Part shown: positions 20,386 to 32,669 of the stretch, one piece after another
How positions within the stretch are numbered: the stretch's first letter is position 1
How the letters are laid out: each line of letters starts with the position of its first letter
NCBI GenBank assembly: GCA_963576475.1
Contig: OY754973.1
Span: 8,330,052 to 8,394,051 of the forward strand
DNA length: 64,000 nt
Reading direction: 5' to 3'
From: Molanna angustata
Lineage: Eukaryota; Arthropoda; Insecta; Trichoptera; Molannidae
Translations under genes and position numbers: made by a program
Notes under the pieces: model-generated
What the model was told of the DNA's origin: nothing
The model's database searches: none
The model's input: the letters and a program-made list of their open reading frames with translations, nothing else

Positions 20386-22284
20386 CATAGAATAAAGATA
20401 TATATACAGTAATAGAATGGAAACTCACATACTCACTATGAAGACAAAGTTTTTAACACCATCTGTAAATTGAAGTAGAAAGTTTTTTCTAAATCAATGT
20501 AATATGCACCTACAAATATATTGATGATTTTATGTTATTTTTTATTTTGTGAGGGCATTGGAAAGAAAGATATAGGTATTGTTGAAATTATTTATTTTTA
20601 ATAAATTTTATTTTTTTCATACAAATTGAAATTATGTCTGGATATAAAACAAAATTACAAAAATCAACCCAACTTGTTCACGAAACTTCAAACATGAGCC
20701 AGCCAAGACCAATATTTGTACTGTACTTAATAGAAAACAAAATTTACTTATGGCCGATATTTCAATGGACAATAAAAAATGGAGTTAATTGTCAATCAAC
20801 TGATCGTCGATTAGATTCGTAATTGCCAATTTAGAAAATTGGTTATTTCAATACACAATTAAGAAAAAATCAACTAATCGTCGATCAATGTTTTTGACAC
20901 GTGTAATACTGTCTTATGCTCTATGGTATTCGTTGTTTACAGCTGTTTGCATCCACTATTTTGTGTTGTGACAACTGCGGGACGCTAACATAATAGTCGA
21001 CATATTTGTCAGAATTTTTATTATTTTTTTTCTGTTTTACAATCACATAAATTTACAAAGATAATAATTAATCTATGTATTGTAATACAGAATTTGTCTT
21101 ATCTCAATTTTTAAAATGTTTTTTTGTGAAATATTCATTACGTCATGGCCGGCCCGTCAATACCTACACAGATGTTTCTAATGTTTATTTTAATTTTTTG
21201 TAATTCATGTATAAAATAAAATGTAAAGCAAACTATATATTTAGTTGGTCACTGATACAGAATTCGTACTATCTCAATTTGTAAAATGTCCATTATCCCA
21301 ATTTTTAATTCAATAAAATTAGATGCTTTATAGAATGTTTCTTTTCATTTACCTTTAGGACCCTGAGATAAAAATTTGTAGGTTTGTGCAGCTTTGGTTT
21401 CAGTGAAACACGCTGAAAAGGTGTTTTGAAATCTTAACTGTTATAATAAAATAACATATTGTTTTGAAACAACCATTTATTTATTTAATACAATATAGAT
21501 AATAAAAAAAAACAAAACCATATAACACAAAACGTACAAAGGTTATGTTCACAATTGACAATTCTTTGCTAACAAAAAACACAATTTACTCGTTTGATTG
21601 CCGAAAAACGGCCAGTCAATTTTTGAAAGTTCGTAATTGATGATCAACGTTGATTTTGTAATGAAATAACGCCAAACTCCGATTAACCATAGACATGCCG
21701 AAAACCATAGAGAAAATCGACAATCAAGCATTTAATTGTAAATTGAAATATTGGCCATTAGGGTAATGTTGTTAATTATAAACTTCCTTAGAAAAAATAA
21801 CACAAACAAGCCACAGAAATGTTATTAAACATAAAATTTGCTCGAAATGGTAAGAAAACACAGCACAGACGTCACGAATCAAAACAAACAAAGCAACCAG
21901 AAATTCCGCTTGACTTTGATTTATTATTGCCCGATGAAGAAAATTATTCATATAATTTATTCACAAGCTTTTATTATATTTCTTGAAAACAACAAAGAAA
22001 TACAGGGAAAAAATATTAATCGAATTATTAGATTTTTTTGCAACAAAATGAACTCTGATTTATTTTTGTTTGGCGTAAATATCATCTTATTTGTGAAAAT
22101 ACGTTCCACAATATTCCAGTGGGATTTTTAACCTCTAGCAAACTTGGCCTCACGCACAAGTAGAAATCTGTAACGGCATCTTGCAGATTTCTACAGACGA
22201 AATGGAGAGAAGGTTGGTTTGATTCTCGAGTAAGATATAACATAAAAGTGTATTTAAATTCACTACAAGTATTATTTAAGTATT
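20386..22284. other. Left part of the 6.9-kb insertion, no gene recognised
   Basis: This AT-rich sequence has small frames of 60-97 codons, none with recognisable domains. A short segment recurs within it (CAGAATTTGTCTTATCTCAATTT near 21090 and CAGAATTCGTACTATCTCAATT near 21258, quoted only as landmarks). No terminal repeat matching the other end of the insertion was found by eye. Confidence 0.4.
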
Positions 22285-22499
22285 TATGGCCCAGTATTTC
22301 AGTCGGCCCTTAGGAGTTTAACTCAAGTTTAACAAAAATATTGCGTATTTCAGTACCTAATCTTTCCTTAAATACGTCACTAAACGACAAATATTTAACT
22401 CAACGTTTCTGGCGGATCGCGTGTCTTAATCTTGAGTTAAGTATTGTTTCTAGTCTTTTTCGCCAGGTGGCGTACTAATCGCCGCACGCTTTAATGTTT

Positions 22500-23469
22500 T
22501 ATTTCATTTTATACTACAAATAACTATGCATAATAATTATAATCATGATTTATTTTTGTTGTTAAAATAAAAGACTTGATATAGAAGTGGTTCATGTATT
22601 TAATGTTTTCTTTTTTACATAATTATAATGTATTGCCTGACAACAAACAAAATAAACTGTCAGCCATAATGAAACGTCAGGCACGCAACTTTATTTTTGC
22701 GATGTATTTTCATCCCACTTTTTAAATTGATCCATCCTGTTTCTATATATATAATGTGTTTCGTCGATCAATTGGAAATATATTGAATTTCGATAATTGA
22801 GTCGACTAAGGATAGTTAGGAAAAATTATAGGAACTCACCGTTTGAATGTCCACAAATCCGCTTGTTGTCATCCCACTATTTCACATAGGTTAGTTAACT
22901 TAATTTAAAAACATTTACACATAAACACAGTAGGCATGGTATCGTTCAGAAATTGATATTCCGTATATAACGGCCGTGATATTGATGAATTGATTGATTA
23001 TTTATCGAAGCGTAATTGTCACACACGTTTAGCGGTGTCGATGAGTAAGTGGGACTGGGGTAGGAGAGGAGGGGGGCGGGATATCACGTCAGTCTTGCAT
23101 ATTTAGGTAGATATACGATATATACGTAACATACACCCCCCACGAATAAACCAATGGGTTTATTATAACAAGAACAAAAATTAAAATTCTTATAACAATA
23201 TAAGTACATTAACAACATTTCAGATAAAGTAATAGGTAATAAATAAAACAATGCAAGATTGGAGACTAGATACTCCATAAAATAAAACAAAATAAACGAT
23301 TGGAGACTGTCTCCTAAAATGAACAAAAATAATCATTAGAATATTTTTCCGTAAAGAAAACAAAAAGAATTATAATATAAGTATGTAGAAATATAACTTA
23401 TTAACTAAGATAAATTGGGTTAAGGACATAACAGCGTTGCCGGAAGTGTTGCGACAATTGTTTTTTTTT
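22500..23469. other. Non-coding sequence downstream of the Gag-protease fusion ORF
   Basis: This is AT-rich with a short G-rich island at 23050-23082 (GGGGTAGG, then GGGGGGCGGG). A minus-strand ATG with 11 open codons and a GTGAGT donor lies at 22872-22840, but no compatible next exon was found. No LTR matching the other side of the ORF is visible. Confidence 0.35.
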
Positions 23470-26313
23470 TCATGTTGTTAATTGTTTTTGGGGTTGTTGA
23501 GGTCTTTCTTGTATTAATGGACTCGCTTGCGCGAAGTTCTGATGACTAAATTGGGGTTGTCGCACTTGTTGCTGAGGTTGGGGTTCAGGCTGAATAAGTA
23601 AATGTTGTTCATATTTAGGAATAGAAGCAGTTAATTCTCCTCCTAGTGGAATAAATTGAGACCCTGGATGCTCCTGTTGGAATTGAGGTGGTTGTTGTGG
23701 CAAGGGTGGTTGAAACCTAAGGTGTTGTGGTTGTTGAAATTGTTTAGAAACATTAATCTGATTGTGATCTATCGGTGGATGGGAATGTATCTGAGGTTGA
23801 CTGTGATTAATCAGCACTGTGTTTGGTTTTAAAGATTGGGATATAGGTTGTTGATGAGGGAATTTAGGAACTGGCTGTGACTGAGGTATTTGATTTTGTA
23901 ACGGTCTTTGACGAATTCTATCTTGCTGTTGAAGAATGCGAACTTGTTCGTAATATCTTTGATTGTATTCTTCTTGAGATAAAGGAATTGGAGCGTGAAT
24001 CGGTTTTTTAGGAGTTTCTCTGAAGTTTTGAGGTGGTTTGTTTGGAAGTTGTTGTTCTCTGAAAATGTTTTGTTGAGATTGATCTAGTTGTTCGGTGGTA
24101 ATTGTGTGATAGTTTTGTTGAAGATATTCTGGTTCGTTAAACACCTTTGTCGGAGGACCCTGATGGAAAGGCCTTTGTGGTTCTAGTGGGAACGAGCTTC
24201 TGTGAGAATTTGGTTCACTAGAAGAGAATTCTGATCTTTGTGAGAAAGGCGGTGGTTGACGTACATTAGGGGGTCCCTGAGATAGGAAATTTGGCGGAGG
24301 TCTATGTGGAGTAACAAAGGTTGGTGGAGGAGGTTTTTTAAATGGAAGACATACAGTAAATCGACCAGATGATATGTCGCGCGTATGTGTTGTCATAAAG
24401 ATGCTTTTACACAAAATGCTGTTTGGTTGTATGATTTGTTGAGGAATGTCTTCTGTTTTCCAAAACCTTGGTACAATATTATCTAAGGTGACGGCGTGAG
24501 ATTGTATAATGCTTTTGTTTGGTTCTGATGTGGTGACTCGTCCAATAAGTACCCATCCGAATATAGAAGCATATGCAACTGGTAGATCGTGAGATATTTT
24601 GAATTTTCCATCTAGCATGATGTCTTGATAGACATCTGCTCCTAATAGAATATCGATTTGATTTGGTTTAAGGCACGTATCATCCGCTAATTTTAGATGA
24701 GAAAATTTATTTTTTAGATTGGATGAGATTGTGTATATAGGTATGTCGTTGGTGATTTTTTTTAAAATAAGTGCATTTACTTTTATAATGGGAAATGGAG
24801 ATAATCGCGATTTTAATGTACAATAAACAATGCCATTTGATGTAATGGGTGGATTTTCACCGACGCCAGATACAGAGATTTGGTTACGAGAACGTTTTAA
24901 CCGTAATTTTTGTACACAGGATTCTGTTATAAAAGAACATTGAGAGCCATTATCTATTAAAACCCGCACTTCATGATGATTCCCATCTTCATCGCAAATA
25001 TGGACAAGAGCAGTTGCTAATAAAACAGTCTGACGAGCAGTAGCATTATGAGACATAATTGAATTGAAGTGATTTAATTGGGGATGTGAGGTAGAGAGAT
25101 CAGCGTTATCTTCAGAAGACGAAGAGATTTCCTCATTTGGTGCATGGGGATGTAAAAGAGTATGGTGACGTTTTGAACAAATTTTACAGTTTGTTTTTAT
25201 ATAACAATTTTTTAAGATATGTGAGGATCTTAAGCAGTTGAAGCATAGATTATTTTTAATTGCAAAAGTTATTCTATCGTCTAATGGCAATAAATTGTAA
25301 TTAGAGCAAGCATGTAAGAAATGATTTTTCTTACAATAGAGACAGGAATTTAACACCCTGGTGGTGAATGAATTTTTTAACGGTTCGTTATGAATATTCT
25401 TATTATTATCAGATGGGCGGTAAGATTGATGTTGGGCATAGTCATGAAAAGAAGATGAGCTCATTTCGATGGCGTTGCAATGATGTGCTAGAAAAGTTAA
25501 TAGATTATCGCAAGTAGGTATTGCGATATGATGTGACATTTCAAATGATGACATGATAGATATAGGCAATTTTTTGGATAAAATATTTAATAACAAAAAG
25601 GACCATTCTGTTACAGGAAAATTAAGTGCTCTTAAGGCTTCTAGGTTTTCGTAAACAGTATTGAGAAATTGTCTTAATGATATATTACCCTTTGATGATA
25701 AATTTGGTAGAGATAGGATATTTTCAATATGAATGTTAGCTATGAGTCGCTTATTTTCAAAGCGGTTTTGTAACAAATCTAATGCTACGATATAATTTAT
25801 ATCGGTTATAGGTAATTGTCTAATTGTATCTAAAGCACTGTCCTCAAGACAGCTCAATAAATAGTGGAATTTTTGCACGTTAGTAATCGAATTGTTATTA
25901 TGTACGAGACTCTTAAAAATGGATATGAAACTAATCCACTTTGTGGCAGTGCCACTAAAGCGAGGTAGGCTAATATGAGGCAATGAGACATGACTATTTT
26001 GCTGTTCACGAGATGAAGTTGAATTTGATATTGTAGCATTGGGAAATAATTGAGTATAAATACCCTTTATGGTATAAAATTCATTCATAAACATATTATA
26101 ATTATCTTCGTGCTGGACGACGTTAAATCCAGCGCGCTTTGCAGCTTCGATAGATATGTGCGCTTCAACAAAGTCTGTCCGGAATTTTTCTATATCGTCA
26201 TATTGAAGCTTGAAAGAGTTGACGAAGGAAGAATCTTCTTGGGCCTTATTAGCAATGGATAATAGATTTTTTATTGACAGTTGTGCCAATCGGTATCTGA
26301 TTTCAGATGACAT
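23470..26313 (-). CDS. BEL-type Gag-protease fused to a Pro/Gln-rich domain
   Basis: A 947-codon intron-less ORF. Residues about 1-300 match the BEL/Pao Gag pattern (LPRFSGTATKWISF; FLLLNILSKKL). At 320-395 there are Cys/His knuckles (CLYCKKNHFLHAC, CFNCLRSSHILKNC, CKICSKRHHTLLH). The aspartic protease carries LIDNGSQ near 451 with ILLGADV downstream. The sequence follows BEL Pol into the linker before RT (LDNIVPRFW...SGRFTVCLPFKKP). At about residue 656, where RT should begin, it changes abruptly to about 290 residues very rich in Pro and Gln (PPPP, QQPPQFQQEHPG), with no similarity to RT. No RT, RNase H or integrase and no flanking LTRs are visible. It could be a domesticated or captured gene, or a defective element that acquired host sequence. 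The intact frame is notable; a function for it is not claimed. Confidence 0.85.
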   Translation of the reverse strand: MSSEIRYRLAQLSIKNLLSIANKAQEDSSFVNSFKLQYDDIEKFRTDFVEAHISIEAAKRAGFNVVQHEDNYNMFMNEFYTIKGIYTQLFPNATISNSTSSREQQNSHVSLPHISLPRFSGTATKWISFISIFKSLVHNNNSITNVQKFHYLLSCLEDSALDTIRQLPITDINYIVALDLLQNRFENKRLIANIHIENILSLPNLSSKGNISLRQFLNTVYENLEALRALNFPVTEWSFLLLNILSKKLPISIMSSFEMSHHIAIPTCDNLLTFLAHHCNAIEMSSSSFHDYAQHQSYRPSDNNKNIHNEPLKNSFTTRVLNSCLYCKKNHFLHACSNYNLLPLDDRITFAIKNNLCFNCLRSSHILKNCYIKTNCKICSKRHHTLLHPHAPNEEISSSSEDNADLSTSHPQLNHFNSIMSHNATARQTVLLATALVHICDEDGNHHEVRVLIDNGSQCSFITESCVQKLRLKRSRNQISVSGVGENPPITSNGIVYCTLKSRLSPFPIIKVNALILKKITNDIPIYTISSNLKNKFSHLKLADDTCLKPNQIDILLGADVYQDIMLDGKFKISHDLPVAYASIFGWVLIGRVTTSEPNKSIIQSHAVTLDNIVPRFWKTEDIPQQIIQPNSILCKSIFMTTHTRDISSGRFTVCLPFKKPPPPTFVTPHRPPPNFLSQGPPNVRQPPPFSQRSEFSSSEPNSHRSSFPLEPQRPFHQGPPTKVFNEPEYLQQNYHTITTEQLDQSQQNIFREQQLPNKPPQNFRETPKKPIHAPIPLSQEEYNQRYYEQVRILQQQDRIRQRPLQNQIPQSQPVPKFPHQQPISQSLKPNTVLINHSQPQIHSHPPIDHNQINVSKQFQQPQHLRFQPPLPQQPPQFQQEHPGSQFIPLGGELTASIPKYEQHLLIQPEPQPQQQVRQPQFSHQNFAQASPLIQERPQQPQKQLTT

Positions 26314-27173
26314 TTTAATTTAAATATGACGTGTATTTTTATGTTTATAATTATGTTAAGATAAATTAGTACTGGTATTAAGCACAAAATAAATAAATAA
26401 AGAATAAGAAATAGGTAGGTAAGAACCGAGCGGTTCGCTTCTTAAATTTATGTACTATAACAGGAGATAGGTACTAATATAATGTACTTATGTATAGTTA
26501 ATATAAATTTTATTACGATAGTAAGATGACATGTATAACAGAAGATAATATTATATCGTCAGTAAATACGTATGTATCGACGATACAATATAACCTTATT
26601 CAATTCATAATTTGTCCAATATTAATTTATTGTAACATAATGTGTATTCTTAAATTTTCTACATAAGACACTATTTTACCATTATCACTTAGTTCCATAT
26701 CCATCTGTAAAATGTACATACATTTTGCATTGAAGTACTACAACTACGCACGTACGTAGTACATATTCAATGACATTTTTTCACTATAATGTTTGATTTT
26801 AATTAAAAAAAACATCGATCGGTATAAAAAATTGAAAAAGTAACATGCTGTGTAATGAAACAAATAAAATAATGTGTTGTTATAACAATAAAATAATATT
26901 TAGTCACAGCTTCGCGTCACGTATCATTTAAGGTTATTATATTACAATTTTGAATTTTGACAGATGCGTTATAGACAATAACCATAGAAAAACGTAAAAT
27001 ATATCTTTTTTTTTTTTTAATAAGGCACAGCCAAAAAATATATCTATAGTTGAAGATTACGTAACTGACGTTTCATTTTGCACTGAAATACGCGAATGAA
27101 ATTTAATCTTCCCTAAACTTTTAACTTGGATTACCAAATCCAACGATTTAAGGGCCAACTGAAATCTCGGGCC
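26314..27173. other. Upstream region of the Gag-protease fusion ORF within the TIR element
   Basis: This AT-rich sequence contains a short perfect-looking inverted repeat (AAGAACCGAGCGGTTC...CTT near 26420-26445), and otherwise no gene. The right terminal repeat lies at about 27120-27173. Confidence 0.4.
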
Positions 27174-27337
27174 TATATATTTTTTCTTAAGCTTATTGAT
27201 AAAGATAAAGTGTATTTAGAGAGTAGATTCATGTTTTTTGAAGAAAAAAAATCGACGCTACCGCCCCTTTAATCTGAGATGGGAACCCACAAAATGTCCA
27301 AATTTTTACTATGAAGTGAATACACCGTGGTCACGAT

Positions 27338-27961
27338 GGAGCGCTTCACGGGACAACAGCGTGCTTTTTGTGTGAAACAATTTTACAAAAACAACGACTC
27401 ACGTTACTGTACGACGCCTATTTAGAGTTGAATACGGATTACGTCGTCTAAGTGAGTGTTTATTTAATTAAAGCTTGGGTCAAGAAGTTCGAGCAAACCG
27501 GATTGACAACGATTATTAAACAAACAGTTTAAGGTCCAAATGCAAAATTCACCGCAGACTAGTTCTTGGTATTGCCAGAGCCGCCGAACGCTTACGCGTA
27601 GATGATTCTGTCGTGCCTTACGGAACTTTCAACCTCCCGAATGTTCTCTTCGCTTCTTCTTGAACGTGACTGCCCTGTTTGTTTAATATTCGTTGTCAAT
27701 CCTGTTTGCTCGAACTTCTTGACACTCACTTACACGGCGTAATCCGTATTCAACTCTAAATAGGCGTCATACAGTAACGTAGGAGTCGTTGTTTTTGTAA
27801 AATTGTTTCACACAAAAAGCACGCTGTTGTCCCGTAAGGCGCTCCATCGTGACTAAAATTGCATGAAGCGGCGCACAATTCCCCGCCACCCGCGCGCCCT
27901 TCCCTCTAACGGTTTTTGAGAAATCATGTGTTGCTATTTACAAAAATTTTTGGCCCACCCT
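27338..27961. mobile_element. Right part of the split mariner-like palindromic MITE
   Basis: Two copies of the start of a mariner/DUF4817-type transposase gene face each other. One begins with ATG at 27336 (plus strand) and the other with ATG at 27847 (minus strand). Both encode MER.TGQQRAFCVKQFYKNN, a helix-turn-helix N-terminus found in insect transposons. Both arms decay into stops after about 30 codons, so neither makes a transposase. The right arm ends in the terminal sequence GGCCCACCCT at 27961. Together with 20270-20385 this reconstructs a roughly 740-bp palindromic, non-autonomous element. Confidence 0.75.
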
Positions 27962-27964
27962 ATA

Positions 27965-28820
27965 TTATGTGTTTTATTTTTAATTTGTTTAGAAACTTAA
28001 CAGCTATACATTTATAATACTTTATTGCAAATGAGAATACAAAATAAATAGCCAATTATAAAGTTTCACATATTTAAATTATTATATATTATTGATGTTG
28101 GGTAGTCACTGTATGATGGTGAGTGTGTGTGGGGGAAAAGGAAGGGTAATGGATATAGGAAAGCGTTGATAAGGAAGGGATGAATGTTTAAGGAAAGTAG
28201 GTTTGATTTTTAACCAGTAATATTACCAATAACCGCGCGTAATTGGCGTTTCATCGATGTCTGTGTGGAGTTAAATATATCAGGTTGGGGGTCAAGACTA
28301 TTGTAATAATTTAAGCATCTGTTTACATAATTATTCTGTGCGTAATTTGTTCTGCAGTGTGGTGTACAGAAAAGGTGATTTTGGCGTGTTGTTTTCATGG
28401 GGCAGTTGAAAGAAATTTTTTTAGGAGTAGGTAAGAGCTGTCTACAAGGTTATTAAGTATTTTATAAAGCAGATAGACATCGGATATCTTTCTTCTTTTC
28501 TCAAGTGATATTAACCCATGTAATTTTAAAGATTGGTCATAATCATGACGGTAATTTTTTTTTCTAAAATTGAGCGTTTTAACAAACCTTCTCTGAATCC
28601 TCTCAATTCTGTCGATGTGAACATTGTAACAAGGGCTCCATACAGTTGATTCAAACTCTAGATGACTTCTAACGAAGGCATTAAATAGAAGAACAAGCGA
28701 GGTTATTTCTTTGAATGATTTGGTTATTCTTTGTATGAAACCCAAGTTTCTGTAGCTTTTATTTACGACAGAATCAATATGAGGAATAAATGAAAGTCTG
28801 TTATCAAGGATAACGCCTAG
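27965..28820 (-). pseudogene. 3' part of a Jockey/CR1-like LINE ORF2
   Basis: The minus strand from 28820 encodes GVIL...LSFIPHID and the post-RT region (FVRSHLEFESTVWSPCYN..HIDRIERIQRRF), followed by the C-terminal part ending at about 28210, then a 3' UTR towards 27965. Frameshifts separate the pieces near 28395. The frame continues on the other side of the fold-back MITE at 28999. It resembles the intact LINE ORF2 at 36347-39214 but is clearly a distinct and older copy. Confidence 0.8.
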
Positions 28821-28998
28821 GGGTCGTATTACGCATGTTATATAAGAAAACGGTAAGATAATCTTTCCCTGTCCAAATTCTCAAGTCGTATACAGAAGTT
28901 ATTCTGTAATACCAAATAACTTCTGTAATACGACTTGAGAAATTGGACAGGGAAAGATTATCTTACCGTTTTCTTATATAACATGCGTAATACGACCC
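28821..28998. mobile_element. Fold-back MITE (nearly perfect palindrome) inside LINE ORF2
   Basis: This 178-bp sequence has two halves that are almost perfect reverse complements, starting GGGTCGTATTACGCATG and ending CATGCGTAATACGACCC, with a loop of only a few bases near 28910. It interrupts the LINE codons for ARDL/GVIL. Removing it and one copy of the flanking CTAGG word restores the LINE frame. The duplication length is ambiguous (3-6 bp) because the ends overlap the target word. Confidence 0.9.
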
Positions 28999-30906
<1,908 letters not shown>

Positions 30907-30907
<1 letters not shown>

Positions 30908-31370
30908 TTTTTTATGATAAATTTATGAGTTTAACCGCCTTTATTTCCAAATATTTTAAAAATATCGAAAAAGGCCGAAACACTCCAACTAGATAATTTA
31001 ATTTTCTATAAAAAAATATTAATATTGTAGAAGTACATCTCAATTTTTTTTAACAATTTTTATAAAAATTGAATTTAGTGACGACATCGCTTCATACAAT
31101 TTGTATGGCAATCGCCTATACACAATATGTAAGAAGACTTAATAGTTCGATACTTAATCTCCAAACATACACACAGAACCATCATGCTGTTTTCATATTC
31201 CGGGTAGGAAACGAGGACTGACCTCCATACTGTCCTATCTTGACATACATACCAACATGTGTTAAAATTTTCAATAATTTGGATTTATGAGTTTATAGTT
31301 TGATTCTTATTCTTCAACTATACTTACTATCGCTATCGACAGTTGGATCTCATGTGTTTCATGCAACTAG
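30907..31370 (-). repeat. Dispersed CA-containing repeat, copy 2 (partial)
   Basis: This is the reverse complement of part of 9281-9770, up to the CA tract. Shared words include CCAACTAGATAATTTAATTTTC, quoted in part as CTAGATAATTTAATTTTC, and CATCATGCTGTTTTCATATTC, quoted in part as CATGCTGTTTTCATATTC. Confidence 0.75.
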
Positions 31371-31439
31371 TGTATTTAAAAATACTTATTATTTGTTTAT
31401 TTGTTTTCCTTAATACATTACATACATTATACATACCTA

Positions 31440-31860
31440 TACCTACATAATGAGGTCCCTAAGACGAATGTGTGGTAAAACAATTTATGATAGGATAAGG
31501 AATCAAGATATCAGAAGAGAATGTAAGATTGAAAGGGATATTTTGAGTAGAATGAAGATAAATGCTTTGCGATGGTTCGGACATGTAGAGAGAATGAATG
31601 ATGAACGACTGACAAAGAAAGTATACAAGGCTGAAAAGAGTGGAATGAGATGTAAGGGTCGACCTAGAAAGAGCTGGCATGATCATATAAATGAGATTTT
31701 GAAAGAGGGGAACATACGAAGTCAGAACAATAGGAGAGCATGTATGACGCGATGTATGAATGTAAATGAGTCAAAACAGGTATGTCAAGATAGAAGAGTC
31801 TGGCGTTCGGTTCTCTCTGCCTACCCCAAATAGGGAAACGGCGTGATGGTATGTATGTAT
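31440..31860 (+). pseudogene. LINE ORF2 C-terminal fragment with (ATGT)n tail
   Basis: A 127-codon open frame (31450-31833) reads MRSLRRMCGKTIYDRI, then RWFGHVERM, then GRPRKSW, and ends VLSAYPK. These are the conserved end of a non-LTR retrotransposon ORF2 of RTE/CR1-like type. The ATGT repeats follow directly, the expected 3' tail. It is truncated at almost the same codon as the copy at 47287. Confidence 0.8.
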
Positions 31861-32351
31861 GTATGTGATGTTAGAAGTAAGAATAATAGAAGAGCGTGTA
31901 TGAGACGATGTATGGACGTGAATGAAGCGAGGAATGTATGTCAAGAGAGAGGAGTCTGGCTTTCGGTTCTCTCTGCCTACCCCAAATAGGGAAACGACGT
32001 GATGGTATGTATGTATGTATGTATGTATGTGATGTTAGAAGTAAGAATAATAGAAGAGCGTGTATGAGACGATGTATGGACGTGAATGAAGCGAGGAATG
32101 TATGTCAAGAGAGAGGAGTCTGGCTTTCGGTTCTCTCTGCCTACCCCAAATAGGGAAACGACGTGATGGTATGTATGTATGTATGTATGTATGTATGTGA
32201 TGTTAGAAGTAAGAATAATAGAAGAGCGTGTATGAGACGATGTATGGACGTGAATGAAGCGAGGAATGTATGTCAAGAGAGAGGAGTCTGGCTTTCGGTT
32301 CTCTCTGCCTACCCCAAATAGGGAAACGGCGTGATGGTATGTATGTATGTA
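31861..32351. repeat. Three tandem copies of the LINE 3' end
   Basis: The last ~130 bp of the LINE plus its ATGT tail is repeated three more times, with periods of 164 and 168 bp (unit starts at 31867, 32031, 32199). The period difference equals one ATGT tetramer. Unit sequences are otherwise almost identical. Confidence 0.92.
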
Positions 32352-32669
32352 TACCTACATAACTTTCTTAACATTACGATATTGTCAGTTGTTATATTAT
32401 GTATTTTTATGAAGTGTGATAATAGTTGTATCATGTATTGTATAACCTTCAACACCAACTATACACGACTATTTTATCTACAATTATGTTTTTTCATTAT
32501 ATTTATTTACGTGTGTCATGACCAAAGACTGATAGTTACGAATGGTGATACGTACAACATTTGGTGATAAGGGGGCGGGGACACGACTAACCATTTTATC
32601 GCCAAAGTTAGTCGCTTGCGGTGTGTTGTGGTGAACGGTTATAGAAATAAAAATTAATTTTAACCAAAA
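32352..32669. other. Non-coding, possible leader of the THAP remnant
   Basis: This AT-rich sequence contains a short GC-rich word (GGGGGCGGGGACACG near 32570). It may be the 5' region of the THAP remnant. I see nothing else. Confidence 0.3.

Larger units (their letters stand above)
22288..27173. mobile_element. 4.9-kb element with terminal inverted repeats enclosing the Gag-protease fusion ORF
   Basis: Left end GGCCCAGTATTTCAGTCGG and right end (reverse complement) GGCCCGAGATTTCAGTTGG match over about 25 bp with four differences. A second shared word (GCGTATTTCAGT) lies about 60-75 bp further in on both sides. The flanks repeat TAT (22285-22287 and 27174-27176), a 3-bp duplication. A 3-bp duplication with such ends would suit a PIF/Harbinger-type DNA transposon, but no DDE transposase gene of that type is seen, so the class is a guess. 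The only large ORF inside is the 947-codon Gag-protease/PQ-rich gene on the minus strand. Confidence 0.65.

Noticed and set aside
20634..20822. Small plus-strand frame of 62 codons
   Set aside because: No recognisable domain, splice context or homologous signature; AT-rich chance frame.
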